NCBI RefSeq assembly: GCF_008831285.2
Contig: NC_045149.1
Span: 2,172,001-2,236,000 of the forward strand
DNA length: 64,000 bases
Direction: 5' to 3'
Source of the DNA: Nymphaea colorata
Lineage: Eukaryota; Streptophyta; Magnoliopsida; Nymphaeales; Nymphaeaceae
Shown: positions 1-10,893 of the stretch, piece after piece
Numbering within the stretch: the stretch's first letter is position 1
Layout: every line of letters begins with the position of its first letter
Translations under genes and position numbers: made by a program
Notes under the pieces: model-generated
Seen by the model: only the letters and a program-made list of their open reading frames with translations
The model's database searches: none
What the model was told of the DNA's origin: nothing

Positions 1-22
1 TGCTGATTGTTATAATATAAGC

Positions 23-840
23 AGGAAAAAGAAAGATGCCTTTTGCAAAGTGTTAAAGAATTTGAAAGTGCCAGACAACCATGCAACTAACATCTCACAA
101 TACAATTACAGGGTGCAAAATTACAAAGTTACAAACTCACAGTTGTCATATAAATCTCTAGCAATTTATTACTTTGGCATTGTGCAGGTCGTTACCAAAG
201 AGGGTTAGTGAAGTTGTGATCAAATTTTGTAAGTATTTCAGAAAGCTATGTATGATGACCATAACAGGCAAAGACATGCAGATAGAACAACAAATTGCAC
301 TAGCATTGTGCCAATTGGGGATGATATTTCACTAACATTGTTTGACAGCATGGTGCATTTAACAATTCATTTGGCACATGAAGTTCACCCTGGTGGACTA
401 GTGCAATATTATTGGCTGTATTTGATTGACAAGTGTATAATTTGTATATGCATGCCTTACATGAATATAGCTCTATAATTTTGATGTTCATCTTGTTTTG
501 TCTATTTTCTTAGGTATTTATTGAAGTTGAAATGTTATGTACGTAAAAGAAATCAACCTAAAGAATCTGTTGTAGAGGGTTATTTGGTGGATGAATGTTT
601 GACATTTTGCTATGCTTATTGCCATTATACAAAGGCTAGATTTAATTGGCAAGAAAGAAATGATGAAGAAATGGTTACAGATCCAGAGAATGAGTTAAGT
701 GTGGTCAAAATGGGTCGTCCATTGGGCGCAGCTGAGGTGATATCCACGAACAGCTTAACTTATCAATATATACTATTTAATCACAAAGTAGTAGAACAAT
801 ATCTTCAGTAAGAATATGTGCAACGACATGTAAATGTTAT
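23..840 (+). pseudogene. CACTA (En/Spm) TNP2-type transposase, DUF4218 region, broken
   Basis: The translation follows the DUF4218 domain found C-terminal to the catalytic part of CACTA transposases. Seen in order: KDAFCKVLKNLKVPD (about 35-79), SLPKRVSEVVIKFCKYF (189-239), FDSMVHLTIHLAHEV (341-385), then LKCYVRKRNQPKESVVEGYL after an intron, ending near NHKVVEQYL (about 779-808). It is dead: the reading shifts frame near 125-140, has an in-frame TAG at 159-161, shifts again near 330-345 and meets a stop at 809-811. A GT-AG intron (433-513) restores frame exactly between exons. The DUF4216 part follows downstream on the same strand. The catalytic tnp2 domain would lie left of the window. Domain identity is from remembered family motifs. 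Confidence 0.82.
433..513 (+). other. Predicted intron inside the CACTA transposase remnant
   Basis: Removing 81 bases between a GT at 433 and an AG ending at 513 joins GAC-AA to GTATTTATTG and gives the uninterrupted reading LIDKYLLKLKCYVRKRNQ, as expected across DUF4218. The junction codon (AAG, Lys) is split after its second base. Unspliced, the frame runs into a stop at 476-478. The intact junction shows that this copy derives from genomic DNA, not from a processed transcript. Confidence 0.75.
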
Positions 841-1059
841 GTTTTGTCTTACTTATGCTTTGTACGTAAATTTGCTAATAAATATCCCTTATGCTTAAGA
901 AACATTTGACGTTGGTTAAGTGATAATACCATAGAAGGCTCCATGACATTGAGTGAGTTCATAAAAGAACATTTTTGGATTGGTTTCAAGATCATTTAAG
1001 CTTCAATATATTGAGCGTGCAATCATATAGCATAATGTCTGTTATTCTAATATCTTCAA

Positions 1060-1545
1060 TTTTCAACGGATCCATCTCTCAATCTCAAGAAATTTCAAAC
1101 AAATGTCATGACATATAAATGATACATAGTTAGTGGGATAGGATTTCATATAAAAAATTGCGACAGAAATATGAAATTTCTCAATAGTGGTGTACTTGTT
1201 AAAGTACAAACAACTAGCTTTTCTAGCACAAGAAATATATACCAGATTATTGGTGAAGTTGGATATTATGGATATATTAATGACATTATAGAGTTCAACA
1301 ACCATGAGCGGTTGAAATATGTTTTGTTCAAATTTGAATAGTTTGACATATTAAGTTTACTTAAGTGGGGCATTAAACAAGATGAATTTGGTTTCAGATG
1401 CATTAATATCAACTATAAGTTTATGAACGACGAACCCTTTTGTACTAGCTTCTCAAGCAGAACAAGGATTTTATGTAGAAAACTTTGTTGACCATGCAAA
1501 ATTTGGCAATCTTGCATGTAATGACCGTTCATATGGAATGAACAA
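1060..1545 (+). pseudogene. CACTA transposase, DUF4216 region, broken
   Basis: This continues the transposase remnant. The reading GFHIKNCDRNMKFLNSGVL (from 1,141) is followed by GYYGYINDIIEFNNHERL (from 1,261) and VLFKFE, then DEFGF and DEPF, and after a one-base insertion near 1,440 by VLASQAEQGFYVENFVDHA. These match the usual DUF4216 landmarks (NSG, YYG.L.DI, FKCDWFD, DPFILASQAEQVFY). Stops lie near 1,123-1,125 and at 1,339-1,341. The stretch 840-1,060 between the two domains is weakly coding-like and may be intron or decayed sequence. Immediately downstream lies a fragment of tandem family R1, so the transposon end is probably lost. Confidence 0.8.
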
Positions 1546-1619
1546 AAAATGAACAAAATATTTACTCGTCTCTATATTCTCAGTACAGGAATCCACGAGA
1601 GATAGAACTCGACTCGTCA

Positions 1620-1935
1620 GCACGAGATCTGATCGTTTCTGCCACCTTAAACAAGGGTAATCAGATCAAGGACTATAATAAGTATTTAAGGTCCCAAAGT
1701 GTGATTGTCATCAAACCCAAATGCAAAAGGGATCCTTAATTCTGAAATAAGAGGATTTAAGAAATCTAAGTGGATCATTAGATATTAGAGAGCATGAACT
1801 AAAAATTCTTGGATCAAATAATATAGTTCATGATCTGTACCAACATAGACCCATGCAAGAGTTAAATTCTAGGTCTAATATGAATGCATGTAAAACTAGA
1901 TTCATTACATAATCCTAGGTCTAATATGAACGCAT
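1620..1935 (+). repeat. Dispersed fragment of tandem family R1
   Basis: This segment matches part of each R1 unit at 20.3-27.8 kb. The shared words appear in the same order: GAGATCTGATCG, GTAATCAGATCAAGGACT, AAATCTAAGTGGAT, GCATGAACT and CTAATATGAATGCATG. It resembles units B and C rather than A, because it keeps the block that A has lost. A short phrase (AGGTCTAATATGAA) is duplicated about 44 bp apart at the right edge, just before the gypsy RNase H starts. No coding content. Confidence 0.7.
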
Positions 1936-3726
1936 GTGGGCTGGGCCCATGCCATCCCATTAAAGGTCTAATGCTGGAAGTTGAAGGAAGCAGAAAGACG
2001 CTATATTGTGCACGAACGCAAAATGACTGCAATCATGCACTGCCTTCGCATATGAAGACACTATCTTCATGGGAGCTCAATTCACCGTAAAGACTGACAA
2101 TATAGCTACAAGCTACTTCTAGACACAAAAGAAGCTATCTCCAAAGCAGGCTCGTTAGTAAGAATTCTTGGCAGAGTTTGATTTTGCTTTAGAGTACTAG
2201 GCGGGGAAGACCAATGTCATTGGTGATGCATTGAGTCAAAAGGCGGAACTTGTGGCAACTCGGGCGGAGTCCTCCGAAGTACAACTAGAGGGTGCTCTCC
2301 TCGAGCGCGTTCATGAAAGGATGTGGCAGGACCCGACGACACAACACTTGGTGGCCTTAGCTGAAGTAGGGAAGACTCGACGGTTCTAGCTACGAGGCAA
2401 ACTCCTCCTCACCAAGGGCAGACATGTATTCGTGCCACGATGGGGCAACCTTCGATGGGAGCTTTTAAACCACGATACCTTGTGGGCTGGCCACCCTGGC
2501 CAGGAGCGGATCTTAGCAGTCCTTGAATGCGGATACTATTGGCCACAGATGCGGGATGATGTCGAGGCCTACGTGAAGACATGCCTTATCTGCCAGCAAG
2601 ACAAGGAAACAAATCAGAATCCTGCCAGCCTACTAGAACCATTGCCTGTTCCAAAACGTCCATGGCAAATCCTCTCCATGGACTTTATCGTGAGCCTACC
2701 AAAAGTAGATGGCTACAGTTCTATCCTTGTTGTTGTGGATAGATTTTTAAAGTATGCTATGTTTATCCCAACTTTAAAGGAGTGTCCAGCAGAGAAGACG
2801 GTGGAGTTCTTCGTGAAGAATATAGTCAAGCACTGTGGTGTGCCGAAGAGCATTGTGAGTGACCCCGATGCTCGCTTCACGGGCAAGTTTTGGCGTGAAG
2901 TATTTCATTTGCTTGGCTCAGACTTATTGTTTTCCACAAGTTTCCACCCACAGACAGACGGCCAGAAGGAGCGTATCAATGCCTTGTTGGAATAGTACTT
3001 GCGGCACTTCGTCAGTACAAACCAGAAGAACTGGGTGAAGCTACTCAATGTTGCCCAATTTTGCTACAACTTGCAAAAGAGCAAGTCTTCTAGGCACACT
3101 CTGTTTGAAATAGCTATGAGACAACAACCTCTGATGCTGCTCTTGCTACTCAAGAAGAAGGACGACCTACATTCGCCTACCAGTCTGTCAGAGACTGGTA
3201 GGAACTGATGGAACTCACCAATGCATTCTTGCATAAGGCTGCCAAGATGAAAAAATGAGCTGATAAAGATCGAAGACCAGCTGAACTTTGAGTTGGAGAT
3301 CAAGTCCTCCTGAAGCTATATCTTGATTGCACGGGCATTTTTAGTGGGTGACACCATGCATTGATTCAGAAGTATGTAGGGTCATTCACGGTGACCAAGA
3401 GAATTGGGAAGCTAGTGTACAAGCTATATCTGTCGCCAAACTTCAAGGTGCATCCTGTGTTTCACATATGCAATCTGAAGCCATTCTATGCCGATGCTGA
3501 GGATCGAGAGCGGCGAGGGGCCCCTACAGGTAAGCGTGCAGCTGACAGACAACTGGAGCAAATTCTTCGACACTAGATCAACTATCTTGGAGAGCCGAAG
3601 AAGTATTTTGTCAAGTGGGCGGACGAAGAACAACCTACCTGGGAGTATGCATTTCAGTTGAAGTCACGCTACCTAGAAGAAGTTCGTGCCTACGACGACG
3701 CAGTTGGCGCCGAGGACGACGCTTGA
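1936..3726 (+). pseudogene. Gypsy RNase H - integrase - chromodomain polyprotein remnant
   Basis: RNase H tail: KLKEAERRYIVHERKMTAIM, then after a frameshift TVKTDNIATSYF and FLAEFDFALEY. Integrase (about 2,432-3,208): H-H-C-C zinc-binding region with WAGHPGQERI and CLICQ, then a DDE core with Asp in MDFIVSLPK, Asp in VSDPDARFTG (SDRD is usual) and Glu in GQKERINALLE. It is interrupted by TAG at 2,996-2,998. The C-terminal part (3,361-3,726) reads YVGSFTVTKRIGKLVYKLYL, then a stop near 3,574, then a chromodomain-like YFVKWADEEQPTWEYA ending at TGA 3,724-3,726. Known role of the family: cDNA integration, with the chromodomain targeting chromatin. This copy cannot make a full protein. Confidence 0.87.
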
Positions 3727-3730
3727 TTTG

Positions 3731-3742
3731 AAGGGGGGAGCA
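3731..3742 (+). other. Polypurine tract of the gypsy element
   Basis: The purine run AAGGGGGGAG lies directly after the pol stop and directly before a TG dinucleotide, as expected for the plus-strand primer of an LTR retrotransposon. Confidence 0.75.
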
Positions 3743-4128
3743 TGTTCCGTTGTGTCTAGATTCTGTACAATCCTTTGCTTTTCTATGTACTTCCTTTGCT
3801 TATGTTTGTTTACTTGTAAGGGAGTACCCTCCCACCGGTCTAAGTGTCATGTGTGGGGATTCTATGTTTTGAGTGGTCGGCATTCGAATCCTTTATATGC
3901 GGCTTCGGCCATCATATAAGTAAAGTTGAGATTATCCGCCTTTTCTTATCTTCATCGTGATGTACAAGTTTTTCAAGATGAATACATTGCGAGCTTTCTT
4001 TATTCACATTGCTTTCTTTATGCACTTGTTTTTCAAAACGCTCTTTGCGCTCCTTTCGGTGTTTTGAAGGCTGACGGCAACTTGGTTCTTGCCATGCTGC
4101 ACTGGCTGAAGGAGTCAGCCCGTGACAC
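3743..4128 (+). repeat. 3' LTR of the gypsy element
   Basis: It starts TGTTCCG immediately after the polypurine tract. A TATA-like CTTTATATGC lies at 3,891-3,900. No matching 5' LTR exists in the window, so the right boundary could not be set by comparison; about 4,127-4,129 (ACA) is the likely end. Translations of this segment are not genes. Confidence 0.65.
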
Positions 4129-7100
4129 TAGCGGTGTCTTTAAATATTGTAGTGTTTTAGTACTATTGATGATGTTGAACTCCTAATTTATTAGGATTGA
4201 ACTCTTGCATTGTTGCATATGTTACTTTTCTTTTAAGTTTGACCATATTTTGCTTTGCAGATTCTAGTTTTCATGATAGATGTTTTCTTAAGGGCATTTG
4301 AAGGTGTAAGACAAGTTAATGGTGATTCTTTATGTGGTAACTTATATACTATGGACCTTTTGGGATGAACTTATTAATCATGTTACTTATGCAACTCATT
4401 TTTTCATATTCAAGCTCTTAATGCTAGCTGAAGGGCAATGTTAATGTAGAAAATGGATTTAACCAATATAGGTATGAGATTTGTTGTTAGGCAACCACAA
4501 TTGTGAACAACTAATTTTTTACAAGTCCAAATGACCATTTTACCCTTCCACATGAGCTCTCCAAATGGATTTTTAGTGACCAATTTTCAAGAACAAGGGG
4601 CTAATTTTGAGCCAAACAACAACTTTTCATACCGGTATTGAACACCTAGAGCTAGATCACGTAGGTCGGCTAACCCAACAATATTTTTCCTCTGCATCTT
4701 AGCATTGCACCCAGAAAGTAAGGATTTTCACCAAAGTCTCTGAGATTTGCCTAACATTTGAGAAATTAGGCCACTTTTTTGTTTTACAAGAACCCATGAG
4801 TCCTCAGAGTTAGCTCACCAAAATTATTCCAGTTTGAAGACAGCTCCCTTGTACCTCAAATTAGCACCCAAAATTTAAAATGATGATTTTTTGCTCAACT
4901 AAGTCAAAGTAAGTTGCCCTTAATGGAGTGAAAATTTTATTTCACTAATTTTGAGCCAACCAGCTCATGTTTCACTCATACTAACTTGCATATTTCTACT
5001 ATATCTTTTTCTCTCTTGATTTTAGTGTTTGAGCATAATTTGATCTCAACTCAAAGGATGGGCTAAAGCTGAGCTGGGGCCATGAAGAATAAATAAAGCT
5101 TCTCTTAGTCCGGTTTAAGTTCATTCATCATGGTTTGAGTTCAATTCAGTTATGAGTGATTTCTCTCTCTTGATTTTAGGGTTTGAGTTAAATTTGTGCT
5201 CAACATGATAGAGCAAGCTGAACCTTGCTAGGACAATATTTATCATATATAAATCAAGTTTTTCTTAATCGATTTAAGTTCATTAATTCCAGTTTGAGTT
5301 CAATTCAATTTCAAGTGTTTTCTCTTCCTTATTTAAAAGGGTTCAGTTGAATTTGAGCTCAACCTGATAGAGTGTGTTGAAACCATGTTAGGATTATATT
5401 TATCATGAGTAAATCAATACTCTTTCAGTTTGGTTCGAGTTCATTCCTTTCAGCTTGAGTTCAATTCAGTTTTTTAGGCCATGCAGCTCATTCCTAATAC
5501 TTGCTACACTCTGTAACTATTGTCTAACTGAATTCTACAAAATTAAAGTGAATTTCTTTGATTTTTCAGCATGTTCTTACAAGTAATCTTCCTAAGTACC
5601 CTCAACACATGTGAAAATTCCGATAAAAATCTGACTTTTCTGGACTCTTTGATTCCCCAAATGTACAATATACAACTTGGCAAAAATTTGTTTTTAATTT
5701 CTAGAGCAATTTAGGAGGAATTTTAAGCAAGATTTTAACTAGAGCTTATTTAGAAAACTAGCCACATGTTGGTTCAGTTAGATTGAGAAAATTCATTCAG
5801 AATTCTGAAAAGATAAATAGTGGTAAAATGGTAATTTTTTTAGCCATATTATGAATAAACATATGGTATAGGTCATCTATACCTTGGTTTATGATTTTCT
5901 TTGATTACAAATCCTTAGTTTGAGCCCATCTCTTTATTTCAACTTGTTTTAGACCACAATAACACACACGAGTATTTTGGTCCTTTGCCATTATGCACTT
6001 ATTTTTTATAAAATCTAACTTAGGTAAGTTAGTTTTTTATAAAAAATTTGTGGATCTGTTAGGCTTAAACCTAGTACCAATGTATCTTAATCCACATCAA
6101 AACTGAATTTCTCAAAGACTGCGGTTAGGCTGAGCATGCACCCTGCCTAGGTCTGGACCCAGCTTTCTTCATAAACTGAACCTGACCTAGGTATAGCGCA
6201 TGTCAAATAGCATGAATCCACCTAGCCTAAACTTGAACCAGGTCGCAGTCCTTGCCATTTTCATGTCTCTATTTCATACTTCTAATCTGGATCATAGATC
6301 CAAGTCTTATTTATATGTTTGGATCTCATATCCAAGTCTCAAATTTGATCTATCTTTATAGATCCAGATAGATCCATAATTCTCATTTTAGATACTAGAT
6401 ATTGAATCATAATTTGAATTCCAATACCATATCTGGGTCCATTTGTTATAAATTTCTTTGGATCTAGACCTAGATTTGGGTCTCAACATCAAACCCAAAT
6501 CCATGATTTACATGTAAGCTTAATGCACATTATATCTCAAAAAGTATCGGGATTTTATCACTCCATGCTTAATATCAATTCACACATAAGCACTTGATAC
6601 ATGCAGAGTTCTTTGTTGAGCGCTTCAGCGCAGACAAAATCAAAATCATTGTCCGTATGTGGTCGAACATTTCTTGTATTTTAGAATAAGGTTTTAGAAG
6701 TGTGTATTTTTCTATTCATATTCAAGCATCGTTTGTCCTCCATTCTCAATGTCAATCTGAACACTCTATCAAGAATTGATAAGCACTTTTTTGTGCATGT
6801 GTCATTTGACATGGAATCACATTCGGAGTTCAGTTGAGATCGCAGTGAACAAAATTTGATTAAAAATATGTTTTTAGTATATGGTTTGTGATTTTGAGAG
6901 AAGGAAGAAGGTTAGTCGTGTATTGATCATGAGAGAAAAATCTTGGTGTAGGGGTCATGGGACGGCGCTCAGCTAGGGCGCCATCTTCACATAATTTCTT
7001 TTTTTCCTTCTCCCATTTTTTTACTTGCAATTTAGTTCTTAATAAATGTTTAGTATAGTTTTTGCTTTTTAAACATGTTTAGTTTAGTTTCTTTGCTTTT

Positions 7101-8166
7101 AGCATGTCTAGCTTAGTTTATTTTTCTTAGTTGCTTTAATATTATTGTAGTTTAACATGTTTATTTTGCTAGATTAGATTTATTTTAATGTCTTTAGGGT
7201 AGGCATAGAGGTCAGGTATGCCCTCTTCTCCCTTGTCTACTTCTTTTAATTTATTTGCTTTTGTTTACTTAGTTTTACGTAGTAATGCATGCATATAGAA
7301 TACAGTTTTCTTTTTCATGGTTTTTTTAATCATACATTGCACCTATATTTTAATATACACTGAACCACCTTGCACCCACATGCACTCCTTGACTGAAACA
7401 AGGTTATGTAAGCATAGTAGCATACCACGTGTGCATTGGCTCTGGTATGTAAAAACCTGAACCTCGGTTGGTCCCCATGCTAGAATCATTTCAAAACAAA
7501 ATTTTTTCTAAAATATTTCAAAATCAATCTCTTCAAAATAATTTCAAAACCCAAGGCCATGTAGACACAAATCCAATACTAGTTCAACTCTCTAAGACCT
7601 AGTCCAAACTGGTCGGAAAGCACACAACGTATGAACCCAGTCTATAGTGTAGGTCTAGCCAAACTTCTTGAAGTGTATGTCACATGGTTTGACTACAACC
7701 AAAAACACTTACCATAGCCATACCCAGCCCTAGGTAGGTCTAAACCCAGTCTATGCAAGAGTAAACCCAGTTCTCTTCACTGATCCACATAGTACCTATT
7801 TGGATCTTGGATCTCAAATAAAGTTATTGGATTCAAACCATGAGTATTTAGTGATCAAAACTATGATATTCAAGTCACAGTCTAGTTTTCCTATGTTTCA
7901 TTATATATATATATATATATGTTAGGTACCTAGAGGTTTCTTCTAGCTATGAAGGCACATATCTTCTCTCGCAGCATAGAGTGCTATCTCCAAAACTCAT
8001 GGCTAATTTCTCATCAACTTGGTAGACATTCATAAAGTTGCTCTAGCATGTAAATTATTTACTGGTACTCCACAGCATGCAAATGTGTAATGTTGGGGCA
8101 CAACCTGTAATCAATTCAATGTGACTATAAGAGGAAATATTTTGGGGTACTATCATAGCATACTAC
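4129..8166. other. Non-coding stretch between gypsy and CACTA elements
   Basis: I see no gene. The DNA is AT-rich, with many degenerate copies of words such as GTTTGAGTTCAATTC and GATCTAGATCC. It holds the tandem repeat at about 5,007-5,475, a (TA)n run at about 7,900-7,920 and a GC-rich island near 6,960-6,990 with a short imperfect inverted repeat. Much of it may be decayed retrotransposon sequence, but no LTR, primer site or pol motif was found. Confidence 0.6.
5007..5475. repeat. Tandem repeat, about 155-bp unit, three copies
   Basis: Three successive copies share the order TCTCTCTTGATTTTAG, GTTTGAG, CTCAACATGATAGAG, ATTTATCAT, CGGTTTAAGTTCATT and TTTGAGTTCAATTCAGT. The first two repeat at a distance of 154 bp (TGATTTTAG at 5,017 and 5,171). 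The next anchor repeats at about 160 bp (GGGTT at 5,179 and 5,339). Copies are diverged. No coding potential. Confidence 0.7.
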
Positions 8167-8177
8167 CACTACAACAA
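8167..8177 (+). repeat. Left terminal inverted repeat of the CACTA candidate
   Basis: CACTACAACAA, preceded by TAC. It is inversely repeated at 15,177-15,187. Within the next 180 bp the words GCGATGGTGC, GTCGATGGTAG and ATCGATGATAG recur. Confidence 0.65.
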
Positions 8178-8739
8178 TTATTTGAATTTGCGATGGTGCA
8201 TTTGCATTGAAGATTAGGGAAAATGTGTCACCAACAGCATTGGTGAAGGTCTCGTTGCTGATTTATCTTTGACGATTTTTACCATGTCGATGGTAGAGAT
8301 GAAAAATTTGTATCCTATCGTTGATTTGAGCGACGATTGTGCTTGTGCATCGATGATAGTAGCAACACTTTTGTTAAGCATTGGAGCTTCAAAAGCTCCG
8401 ACAAACCACATAATGGTGGTGATAGTGTGATGACACTATTCTTTGCATAGGAGCCTGACAAACACAACAACAATAAAGCAATGTCACTACTGCAATTTTG
8501 ATGAATTTTATAAGGGTGATGATATGTATTGGTGACATTTTTTTTTGCATCAAACTGACGAATTTGGCTAACCATTCAACAATATTCATAGAGAGAGAGA
8601 GAGAGTAACAGAAAATTTATTTTTTATTATAAAATGGTATAGTCTACCAGAAGAAAAATTACAACCTATTATATGATAGTTACATCACAAAAAAAAAGAA
8701 CATGTTCTATTCTTCAGGCCAACTTCCTTCCACTATAGA

Positions 8740-8990
8740 TACACAGAGATTGATATCTTGTTGACTGTTGTACGAGCTTTTTCAGCCATCTATAGTGTCA
8801 AATGTGGATCTCTATGAGCATTGTACCTGTACTCATCTTGCCAAAAGGGCAAGTCATAAGTTTTGAGATGGCTAACACATTTAGTTAGTTTTCCTAATAT
8901 ATTGAAAATAAATGACCTTACTCTGTTGTATTCTTCAAGCCAATTTTCTTTCTCACATGCAGCCAACCACTTATCTAACATTAGACACAA
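8740..8990 (-). pseudogene. MAP65 microtubule-associated protein fragment (two exons)
   Basis: Reading the minus strand, DKWLAACEKENWLEEYNR (about 8,986-8,932) is followed by a ~95-bp intron-like gap and then DEYRYNAHRDPHLTL, a TAG, and MAEKARTTVNKI (8,836-8,752). This is the conserved MAP65/ASE1 C-terminal microtubule-binding region, which in intact plant proteins runs as WL.ACEEE.WLEEYNR-DENRYN.GRGAHL.LKRAEKAR..V.KI. The two halves abut where an intron would sit; the donor is damaged (AGAGTAAG). Family role: cross-linking antiparallel microtubules. Here only about 50 codons survive with a stop, so it is a fragment. It lies near the end of the CACTA candidate, on the same strand as the HSP90 pieces. 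The identity is strong; capture by the transposon is inferred. Confidence 0.8.
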
Positions 8991-9904
8991 ATACATAATG
9001 AACTAGGAACTCTTGCCAGGCCTTGTAGCATGATCAAACTTTCAGAAAAAAGAATTCTCCTTCTTGTTCTAAATTCATGGATTGAATAGGAAAAAAGAAA
9101 ATAAAGTTCACGCTATTTCATAAGCTTTGTCTCTTTTTACTTTCAATAAAACTAACGGGCAATTACATGCAAAAGAAATTTCAGACATATAGCAAAGTCC
9201 CATCCCAAATCCGTAGGTGTTCCTTTTAAACCAAGTTTCAGATAGTCAAGCTACGTGTGTTTTTCTTCATGCATCGTATAATTAGTAATTTAGTTTGCTT
9301 TAGCTACCTATTGCACAACCCAATTGTAGACAATCAATTGTTTTATCTTCGCCGTGAAGGTTGGGTAGATTGAGATTGGCCTTTTCAGCCACCCCTACAA
9401 ATAGGTTTTTGCTTATTAATTAGCAGTTAACAAGAGCTGGTAGGATTTCTGTTTATAACTGTACACTCTAATGAATGATTAGGCTAAATACTCTGCTTCT
9501 AGTAGGAAGCTCCCTTATTGTTATCATTCTAAAAAGGAACGTTTCACTTTCTCAGCATCTAATAGATGAACTTTGGATACATATTGGCAATGTATGTGCA
9601 GCAGAAGACAAGTAGCTAACCTTTCAGCAAAGAATTGAGGCTTTTATTTGGTATATATTCATGTATGTGCAACTTCTCCCCCTTATCCAAGCAGCAACCA
9701 ATTAACCTAACCAGGTTTGTCTATTGAAGTTTGGCTATCAACTCAAGTTTCTACTGTGAGTGAATCATAAAAGCATTCAACTTAATACTGAATCAAGTTA
9801 TTACAACAAAGGGCAATCAAAATCAACTGATTGTGTGTGTGTGAGAGAGAGAGATCAGCAAAGTGCATCAAAAGAATATTGTCAAAATCAAAAGCATTCA
9901 ACCA

Positions 9905-10015
9905 CTTGTTGTTGTGACCTGTGATTTCAAACGATGACTTTTGTTCCTGAACCATTCAGCCAAAAATGGTACCCTTACGTAAATTGCTTTGCTTAGCTCT
10001 TTGGCTGCTTGTCTT
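9905..10015 (-). pseudogene. Unidentified coding-like fragment inside the CACTA candidate
   Basis: On the minus strand one frame stays open and protein-like: [20 protein letters not shown], then [14 protein letters not shown], before a stop. Its composition (basic, amphipathic) differs from the low-complexity readings around it, and it has the same orientation as the neighbouring HSP90 and MAP65 pieces. I do not recognise the family. It could be another captured exon. Confidence 0.35.
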
Positions 10016-10284
10016 ACATATATCTAGCCAATTGTGTGCATTATCTCGATGTCAAAGGCAGTGAAAGTAAATAAATAAGTAATCACAATATAGAAGAGAG
10101 TAATCAACCTTTGTGTTAAATGTAATAAAGAAAGACTGTTACCAACAATCATCATGCTAAATGTCAGGCTGCACGAGCATGTATATGATCAGACACCACA
10201 AGCACAAATTGTATATTCTGATTGATGAAATATCAAGAAATTCAGAATCTTGAGATAATATTGTCTTAAATCCACTTGAGATTG

Positions 10285-10893
10285 TAGAGCTGTATCATAC
10301 AAAAGATCTACAGCTCTCCTAGCTTTGGCATCGTTTGTAGCATCCTTGCAAGCAGCCTATTGATACAAGATAAGATCACTTGAATATGTACATATCATTG
10401 TATCAAGAGATGAAATATTACTTCTTGTGGTATGTTCTTATCTAAGAAAGATCTGCAAACTTGGAACAATTTCACTCGTTCCACTGAGTGATCCCTAAAG
10501 TTGATTTGGAGAATCTGTTTTGAGAAAAGGGGGAAGCTTTAGCTGATTAAATAAGAGGATGAATTCTTGCTTAGTTTCTTTGTCCTTAAACTCAATGTCA
10601 TCACCTGCAGTATAACTTCATATGGGAACTAACATAATTGCAAAAGAATAGAATCAGCACTAGCAGAAATATCTGAGTTGAAGAGGGAAAATCATCTGAA
10701 GATCTTTACCCAGCTCTAGGTCTTCCTTGCTAATGTTGATAAACTTCTTCTCTTTGTAGGTCTACAGGTTTTGGATGGCAACCTCATCAATAAGCTCAAC
10801 AAGATATAGCACCTCAATATTTTTTTTGTATTATTTTCTCTAGGAAAGGAGTAGTTTTTGCACTCTTCAAGTGTTTTGATGTAATATTGCTTC
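10285..10893 (-). pseudogene. Organellar HSP90 (HSP90.5/90.6-like) C-terminal exons, broken
   Basis: Four minus-strand pieces follow the C-terminal third of plant chloroplast/mitochondrial HSP90. Piece 1 (10,893-10,710): PFLEKIIQKK, then IEVLYLVELIDEVAIQNL, TAG, TYKEKKFINISKEDLELG. Piece 2 (10,604 to about 10,530): DDIEFKDKETKQEFILL. Piece 3 (about 10,514-10,435) is weak. Piece 4 (about 10,355-10,285): AACKDATNDAKARRAVDLLY. Splice sites are still visible: acceptor CAG before piece 1, donor GTAAAG after it, acceptor CTGCAG before piece 2, and ATAG before piece 4. The piece 1/2 junction keeps phase (CTG-G|GT-GAT). Family role: ATP-dependent chaperone in plastids or mitochondria. No N-terminal ATPase domain was found. 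Frame breaks and a stop make it non-functional. Confidence 0.85.

Larger units (their letters stand above)
1936..4128 (+). mobile_element. Ty3/gypsy chromovirus, 5'-truncated
   Basis: A right-hand piece of a chromodomain-type gypsy element: end of RNase H, integrase, chromodomain, polypurine tract and 3' LTR. The 5' LTR, gag, protease and reverse transcriptase are absent; the left edge is inside RNase H next to an R1 fragment. Stops and frame breaks are frequent, so it is inactive. The RNase H wording (SYF.TQKKLSPKQAR) resembles the Galadriel group of chromoviruses as I remember it, but the clade needs a tree. The right end is approximate; the LTR probably stops near the small inverted repeat GACAC...GTGTC around 4,124-4,138. 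Confidence 0.85.
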
